A stretch of DNA of 10,119 nt from Clostridia bacterium (lineage in GTDB: Bacteria > Bacillota_A > Clostridia > Christensenellales > UBA1242), in the NCBI GenBank assembly GCA_017938565.1, contig JAGBBI010000158.1, positions 1 to 10,119 of the forward strand, written 5' to 3'. Numbering within the stretch: position 1 is the first letter of the stretch; every line of letters starts with the position of its first letter. The notes below the pieces were generated by a model. It saw only the letters and a list, made by a program, of their open reading frames with translations. It ran no database searches and was not told where the DNA came from. The translations under genes and the position numbers were made by a program. Shown here in pieces: positions 6,620-10,119 of this stretch.

Positions 6620-8470
6620 TTAATCTACAGATTGAATTGATTTTTCTCTGTCAGTAATTACACTTTTTCTGATAACTAAAATTATAACTAAAATTAAAAT
6701 ATTCACCGCAACTAAGATTACGCCTACTGTTTGAAGTGGGGTTAGTCCATCTGCGTCAAGGTCGGCGGTTGCAACATAACCATAGTAGGTCTCGCCAGTC
6801 TCGGTTTGATAGGTAACTTTTGTATATTTGTCTCCGGCTTTAACTTTCTCGTTTAGTAGTATTCGTGTGTTAGATTTAATCTGAATAACATTATTGAAAC
6901 TTTCAATTTCATCATCGGTGTAGGTCGTTGTTGCGACCGAACTTGGACTTATGTAAAGAGTAGTATCTCTTTTGGTTTTGCCGTTGCACTTAATTCGTTC
7001 GGTTTGAATTGTTGCAAAGTTCGTTGTAACTTGTGAATATCGGATATAACCATAAATTCCGTTTTCTAGTTCAATTAAATAAAAGTCGTCGCCGGCAGAG
7101 TTTGTTACCTTTTGTGCTATAACCTGAGTAGTTATAGATAACGCATCAAGTTGTTTAAATCCGGTGTTATGTTGGTCGGAAATTCCACTTGGTAGGTAAT
7201 ATACGAAATTATTATTGTCGCCGATAACTTTAAGCGGAATATAAACGGCGGTTTTTGCAAGTGTTATAAAACTATCGTCAATTTTTATATAGCCGTATAT
7301 GTTCTCGGTTTTGGTTGTGTATAGGCAATAATGAAAGCCATCGTATGAAGCGTCATCTTTTGCAATTACGGTCAATTTGGAACCAACTTCAAGGTCTTTT
7401 ATTGTGCTTGTTGCATATGGCGTTGCATAAATGCCGGTCGTTTTGGTGATTTCCAAATATTCATGTTCAGAGGCGTTCGTTATTGCTGGTGTTGGGCTTG
7501 CGTTTTTGAAAACGGCAACTAGGTTGTTTGAGTTGTTTTCAAGTTTCCAAATAGTTTGTGCGTTTTCATCGGCAAAATATTTAGTAGCCCCTATAAATGT
7601 TACGCTTGAAAGAGTTGAGTTTATGTTTGCTTGTGGGAGCGGTTTTGAACTGACGCTATCGCCGTTAATGGTTAATAGGTAATTGTTTGATGTCAAAATG
7701 CAGTTCGCACTTTCATTATGTGGTGTGCTGTAAAGGAACTCTCCGTGGTAATCTGGACTTGTGTAAATGGTCGTTTTCTCGATATTACCGTCGCCATCGT
7801 CGTTTAGTTTGCAAACTGAATATGTGCCATCGTTTTCGGTTGTGTAATAGAGAGTTTCGCTTGAAAGCATTAGGCTTTTTAAGGCGTCGCCACCGAACTG
7901 AGTTCTTGATGCCAGCATCGTTCGGTCGTCAAGTGTGTTCTCCGTCGCATTTATAATTGCTGTTTCAATCAGTTCTTCGGAAGACACATACATATATACT
8001 TTTTCGCCACAGGCGGTGAAACAGTCGATTTGCATCTGGTCGTAGATAGGGGAGTTTAGTTTTGTCTTTTCTAAAGTAGTCTCATTGATTAGGTAAAGAG
8101 AGTTATTGCTTTCGCTTTCTTCAATTAAGGCGAGTAGGTGTGTGTCGGTATGACAGAGCGATAAAACCTTTCCAGACCACGTAGATGTGGCGATTAATTC
8201 TTGGGTACTTGGATTGAATGACATTACTTTTCTCGTGTAACTGTCGTAGACAAACAAAATGCCCGAAGTCTGGTTGGCTTCAATTAGTTCTGGGGCGGAT
8301 AGGTAGTTCGTGGTTAAAATACCCGCTTTTGTGTTGTCATCGGCTAAGGTGTTTTGTGTGATTGGGTTTGAAATGGGTAGGGTTAAACAACTTAGCCCAA
8401 GACAAAATAAGCCTAGTGCAAGTGCTTTGCATAGGGTTTTAATAATTGTATGTTTTCCTTTGTTTGTCAT
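6620..8470 (-). CDS. Membrane-anchored surface protein: probable propeller plus three SH3-like repeats, 616 aa
   Basis: The frame is open to 8539, but a promoter with its -10 at 8507-8512 places transcription start near 8500. The MTNKGKH start at 8470, with AAAGG 10 bases upstream, is therefore the real one. Residues 1-43 are a signal peptide (core about 16-31, likely cut after TLA43). Residues about 44-330 contain recurrent short strands (GILFVYDSY, KVMSFNP, SLYLINETT, EKVYMYVSS, TLYYTTENDGTYSVCKL, TIWKLENN) as in a beta-propeller. Three SH3-like repeats follow at about 335-400, 408-485 and 490-575, each ending in the YGY[IV] signature (NIYGYIK, GIYGYIR, TYYGYVA). One membrane helix lies at about 579-600, with a short tail. 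Bacterial SH3 repeats commonly bind cell wall; ligand binding at the surface is inferred. No enzyme motif is seen. It converges on the gene at 5897. Confidence 0.86.
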   Translation of the reverse strand: MTNKGKHTIIKTLCKALALGLFCLGLSCLTLPISNPITQNTLADDNTKAGILTTNYLSAPELIEANQTSGILFVYDSYTRKVMSFNPSTQELIATSTWSGKVLSLCHTDTHLLALIEESESNNSLYLINETTLEKTKLNSPIYDQMQIDCFTACGEKVYMYVSSEELIETAIINATENTLDDRTMLASRTQFGGDALKSLMLSSETLYYTTENDGTYSVCKLNDDGDGNIEKTTIYTSPDYHGEFLYSTPHNESANCILTSNNYLLTINGDSVSSKPLPQANINSTLSSVTFIGATKYFADENAQTIWKLENNSNNLVAVFKNASPTPAITNASEHEYLEITKTTGIYATPYATSTIKDLEVGSKLTVIAKDDASYDGFHYCLYTTKTENIYGYIKIDDSFITLAKTAVYIPLKVIGDNNNFVYYLPSGISDQHNTGFKQLDALSITTQVIAQKVTNSAGDDFYLIELENGIYGYIRYSQVTTNFATIQTERIKCNGKTKRDTTLYISPSSVATTTYTDDEIESFNNVIQIKSNTRILLNEKVKAGDKYTKVTYQTETGETYYGYVATADLDADGLTPLQTVGVILVAVNILILVIILVIRKSVITDREKSIQSVD

Positions 8471-8506
8471 AGTTTTTGTACCTTTAATTGAAGTTCTTAT
8501 GTATTT

Positions 8507-8535
8507 ATTATATAGAATTTTAGGTCGTTTAACAA
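8507..8535 (-). promoter_or_regulatory. Promoter of the SH3/propeller protein gene
   Basis: Read on the - strand: TTGTTA (8535-8530), 17-bp spacer, TATAAT (8512-8507). It rules out the longer start at 8539 for the gene below it. Confidence 0.82.
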
Positions 8536-8590
8536 GCAATAAAAATGAATATTGAAAGAATTTTGTTCTGACAATATATTTTTGTAAATA

Positions 8591-8613
8591 AGTAAAGTGT
8601 TTACTGATAAATA
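8591..8613 (+). promoter_or_regulatory. Dyad and possible promoter for the structured RNA
   Basis: AGTAAA (8591-8596) and TTTACT (8600-8605) form a perfect 6-bp dyad with a 3-base centre. It directly abuts a TG-A-TAAATA extended -10-like box (8605-8613). Start of transcription would fall near 8620, exactly where the closing helix of the structured RNA begins. There is no good -35 at 17 bp (TTGTAA lies at 20 bp). The dyad could be an operator between two divergent promoters. Both readings are tentative. Confidence 0.4.
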
Positions 8614-8637
8614 TGGGTTATAAACCTTAGGTTGTAA

Positions 8638-8681
8638 GCAAAGGGTGGAATTCTACGTGCGGGGAATTACCCTTTGCTTTT
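8638..8681 (+). other. 14-bp hairpin inside the RNA region
   Basis: GCAAAGGGT (8638-8646) pairs with ACCCTTTGC (8669-8677), then after a 2-base bulge AATTC (8649-8653) pairs with GAATT (8664-8668). The loop is 10 nt. TTTTA follows, so it might act as a weak terminator for a short transcript starting near 8620. The AAGGGTGG on its left arm resembles a T-box motif but is not one (see rejected list). Confidence 0.75.
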
Positions 8682-8713
8682 ACCTTTATAAGGTGTGTTG
8701 TAACAGTTATTTC

Positions 8714-8886
8714 TTGTCGCCGGTGGGTTAGTTTTTAGTTTTAAATCCAATTTCAAATGGGCGAAAAGATTTTTGTTCCGCCTTTCGACCAAACCTTGTA
8801 GAATGGTCGGAGGTTGTAGTAATTGGAACAACATAATCTATTTGAAATTAGATTAGTTGACGGATAGGTATTAGTTGTCGCCGATG
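8714..8886 (+). repeat. Direct repeats TTGTCGCCGRTG flanking the long arm
   Basis: TTGTCGCCGGTG (8714-8725) and TTGTCGCCGATG (8875-8886) differ at one base and lie 161 bases apart, one on each side of the 8744-8854 arm. They may be equivalent single-stranded docking segments of the RNA, or traces of a duplication. Confidence 0.55.
8744..8854 (+). other. Long compound stem-loop arm
   Basis: The outer helix 8744-8758 pairs with 8840-8854 over 15 positions with one mismatch. The middle helix TTGTTCC (8773-8779) pairs with GGAACAA (8825-8831). The inner helix 8782-8791 pairs with 8804-8813 over 10 bp, with two T-G wobbles, around a 12-nt loop. The three coaxial segments form one arm with more than 30 pairs. 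Confidence 0.75.
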
Positions 8887-8931
8887 TTTACTCCGTTCAC
8901 AGTGCTCGAGTGAACAGAATTTCGAGTTGGT

Positions 8932-9000
8932 GTCGTTTTTTCCTTTGCACGTGTTATGTGTTTTGCTCATTCTAAGCGAGTAAAACAAAAGGAGAACGAC
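8932..9000 (+). other. 22-bp stem-loop arm
   Basis: GTCGTT (8932-8937) pairs with AACGAC (8995-9000). TCCTTT (8941-8946) pairs with AAAGGA (8988-8993). TGTTTTGCTC (8959-8968) pairs with GAGTAAAACA (8978-8987), with one G-T wobble. The internal loops are ttt/g and a one-sided 12-nt bulge (8947-8958); the apical loop is 9 nt. Confidence 0.78.
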
Positions 9001-9131
9001 AAAAGTTTGAGTTTCCTAAGCAATAGGAATGATTTTTATATAGGCAGGACATCCGTGGATGCCGTTTCCGTACATAAAATATGCTTGCAATATTGATTTA
9101 TTGCGGTTGATTTTTAAGTCCTAAGTTTTTA

Positions 9132-9235
9132 GATTTCGATTAATAAAATATAATGACTTTTTAATGCGTTAACTTTGATAACAATTACTGTGAGTTGAAA
9201 TAAAAACCATTACCAGCACTATTTATGATTGGTCG
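9132..9235. other. AT-rich spacer between the RNA region and the GC-rich hairpins
   Basis: I see no ORF. On the - strand, ACCA-a-T (about 9232-9227) can pair with ATGGT (about 9210-9206), followed by a T-run. This would be a plausible weak terminator for the membrane protein gene at 9272. The copy of ACCAGC at 9212-9217 (+ strand) could also pair with GCTGGT in the hairpin at 9250-9270. Confidence 0.4.
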
Positions 9236-9270
9236 CCCCTTTCAGGGGACCCACCAGCGGGGCTGGTGGG
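9236..9270 (-). terminator. Two tandem GC-rich hairpins after the membrane protein gene
   Basis: CCCCT (9236-9240) pairs with AGGGG (9244-9248), and CCCACCAGC (9250-9258) pairs with GCTGGTGGG (9262-9270) around GGG. They begin 2 bases after the stop codon on the - strand. No T-run follows directly, so the first may stabilise the mRNA end instead of acting as a classic terminator. Their GC content is strikingly higher than that of all surrounding DNA. Confidence 0.55.
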
Positions 9271-9271
9271 G

Positions 9272-10119
9272 TTAGTCGGAGTAGAAGTCTAATTCTGTCA
9301 TGCTTCGTACACGAATCATTTTTGTTAATAATGGTGCACCTGCAGTTATGCTTTCGTTAATGGTACTTGACAAAATTGAACTTGTTATATGGAAGGCAAT
9401 TATTCCAACTATAGCAGACTCAAGTATTATAAATATTAGCATTTTTGTAATGTGCGATATAATAGTTTTAGTTAAAAATACTATAAGTGAGCGTACAAAT
9501 TTGTTAATCGCCTTTATTGTGGCGATCATCCCACTCGCTGGTAGGGTTAATGTTGGAGCTGCAGAACCTAGCGAGACGATCGTTAATACGACGGTAATAA
9601 CCATAAGAGCTACAAATACAATGCTGCTAATTATCATAGTTCTTGCTAATTTTTCATCAGTTTCCTTGTCTCCGATTATTTTGTCTTCAAATATCATACC
9701 TAGGGTTCGTATTAATATATGACCTTTTCCGCCAAGCTTAGATACTGTGTAAGTACCATCATCCGTTTTTGTCGCAGTGTTTGCGTCATTATTGTTGATT
9801 GTAATATGGTTTGTTAACTTTTCACCCTCTTTAAATTTTAATCCGTTAATATCAGAAACGACTTCATTACGAAGACTTATGTAAGATTCAACTCTTAACG
9901 AATATGGGCTTCCTACATTCTGAGCCCAATTGGTGCGTTCTTTTGATACACTTTGAATAAAGTTAAGTGATGTTACTTCTTCATCGTAATTAACACCCTT
10001 TGACCAAAATCCTGTGAAATAGTTATCAAAATATTTATCGATTCCTGTTAATCCACTTGCATATGAAACGTTTACATCTTTAGCGTTTTCTGAATTCAAC
10101 ATTGCAGCTGCTGTGATTA
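9272..10119 (-). CDS. Membrane protein of unknown function (5' partial)
   Basis: The frame has an ATG at 10102 but stays open to the right edge (I-T-A-A-A before it) and no RBS is visible there, so the gene is probably cut by the window; 281 residues are seen. The first about 155 visible residues are hydrophilic with alternating strands (TNHITINNND, DDGTYTVSKL) and should be outside the membrane or in the cytoplasm. Hydrophobic segments then follow: one at about 9568-9642 (MIISSIVFVALMVITVVLTIV), one at about 9463-9507 (SLIVFLTKTIISHI) and one at about 9376-9450 (MLIFIILESAIVGIIAFHI). A short charged tail (RSMTELDFYSD) ends it. Two GC-rich hairpins follow the stop. I do not recognise the family; a transport-linked or phage-associated membrane protein are both open. 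Confidence 0.75.
   Translation of the reverse strand, partial: ITAAAMLNSENAKDVNVSYASGLTGIDKYFDNYFTGFWSKGVNYDEEVTSLNFIQSVSKERTNWAQNVGSPYSLRVESYISLRNEVVSDINGLKFKEGEKLTNHITINNNDANTATKTDDGTYTVSKLGGKGHILIRTLGMIFEDKIIGDKETDEKLARTMIISSIVFVALMVITVVLTIVSLGSAAPTLTLPASGMIATIKAINKFVRSLIVFLTKTIISHITKMLIFIILESAIVGIIAFHITSSILSSTINESITAGAPLLTKMIRVRSMTELDFYSD

Larger units (their letters stand above)
8621..9131 (+). ncRNA. Candidate large multibranched structured RNA (about 510 nt)
   Basis: There is no ORF with an RBS in this stretch, yet strong stems follow one another. A closing helix pairs TAAA-c-CTTAGG (8621-8631) with CCTAAG-tt-TTTA (9120-9131). Inside lie hairpins at 8638-8677 (9+5 bp), 8682-8694 (5 bp), 8744-8854 (compound arm, 15+7+10 bp), 8895-8915 (6 bp), 8932-9000 (6+6+10 bp), 9013-9029 (6 bp), about 9041-9057 (7 bp with a bulge) and 9087-9104 (6 bp). 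Wobble pairs in the tip of the long arm and in the 8932-9000 arm exist only if the + strand is the RNA; one pair at the base of the long arm favours the other strand. Size and layout recall the large ornate bacterial RNAs (ROOL, GOLLD, OLE, HEARO), but I cannot match a consensus, so no family is given. A processed or phage-linked RNA is possible. Function unknown. Confidence 0.6.

Noticed and set aside
8471..8539. 23-residue N-terminal extension of the SH3/propeller protein
   Set aside because: The promoter -10 (8507-8512) lies inside it, so the extension would not be transcribed. It would also bury the signal peptide.
8639..8660. T-box riboswitch, from AAGGGTGGAA followed by TACGTGCGG
   Set aside because: The left part resembles the T-box antiterminator. 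The rest of the motif is missing, there is no room for a Stem I upstream of 8620, and no synthetase or amino acid gene follows on the + strand.
8540..9230. tmRNA, RNase P RNA or SRP RNA in the gene-free region
   Set aside because: None of the conserved core sequences I know for these RNAs (tRNA-like CCA end and tag frame, P4 elements, SRP GGAAG/AGCA core) is present on either strand.
9300..9722. 140-codon + strand ORF opposite the right-hand membrane gene
   Set aside because: It lacks an RBS, is antisense to a better ORF with real membrane helices and a proper end, and its hydrophobicity mirrors that gene.

Overview
The window is AT-rich DNA with strong A/T codon bias, AGGAG-type ribosome binding sites, TTGACA/TATAAT-type promoters (mostly extended -10) and classic intrinsic terminators. 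It also carries Gram-positive style surface proteins: a signal peptide, a beta-rich ectodomain, one C-terminal membrane helix and a short basic tail. This fits an uncultured Clostridia-like Firmicute, probably from a gut or rumen community. No ribosomal RNA or marker gene fixes the taxon, so this is inference. I see no tRNA, CRISPR array, transposase or plain phage structural gene.

Left part (1-3410). A gene cut by the left edge encodes three tandem helix-turn-helix modules that resemble sigma-70 region 4.2. It ends at a perfect 14-bp terminator. A well-formed promoter then drives a 29-codon ORF that looks like the broken N-terminus of a paralogue of the gene that follows (974-1639, unknown). 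After another terminator and a near-identical promoter comes a two-gene operon of unknown function (1841-2638 and 2671-3321). Most of these units have their own promoter and terminator.

Middle (3410-8535). A 770-aa secreted, membrane-anchored protein (beta-helix, InlB/Flg_new-like repeats, an EF-hand-like loop) and a small unknown cytoplasmic protein (5897-6385) lie on the + strand. A second type I membrane protein, with a probable propeller and three SH3-like repeats (6620-8470), lies convergently on the - strand. Both large proteins look like cell-surface binding or adhesion modules.

Right part (8536-9271). Over 700 bases hold no credible gene but carry many strong stems. A closing helix pairs 8621-8631 with 9120-9131 and encloses about 490 nt with a 14-bp hairpin, a long compound arm of more than 30 bp (8744-8854), a 22-bp arm (8932-9000) and several smaller hairpins. 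I interpret this as a large, ornate structured non-coding RNA, probably read on the + strand. It is the most interesting object in the window. To its right, two GC-rich hairpins sit just after the stop codon of a - strand membrane protein gene that runs off the right edge.

Most proteins here could not be assigned a function from sequence alone; only domain architecture and expression signals are supported.
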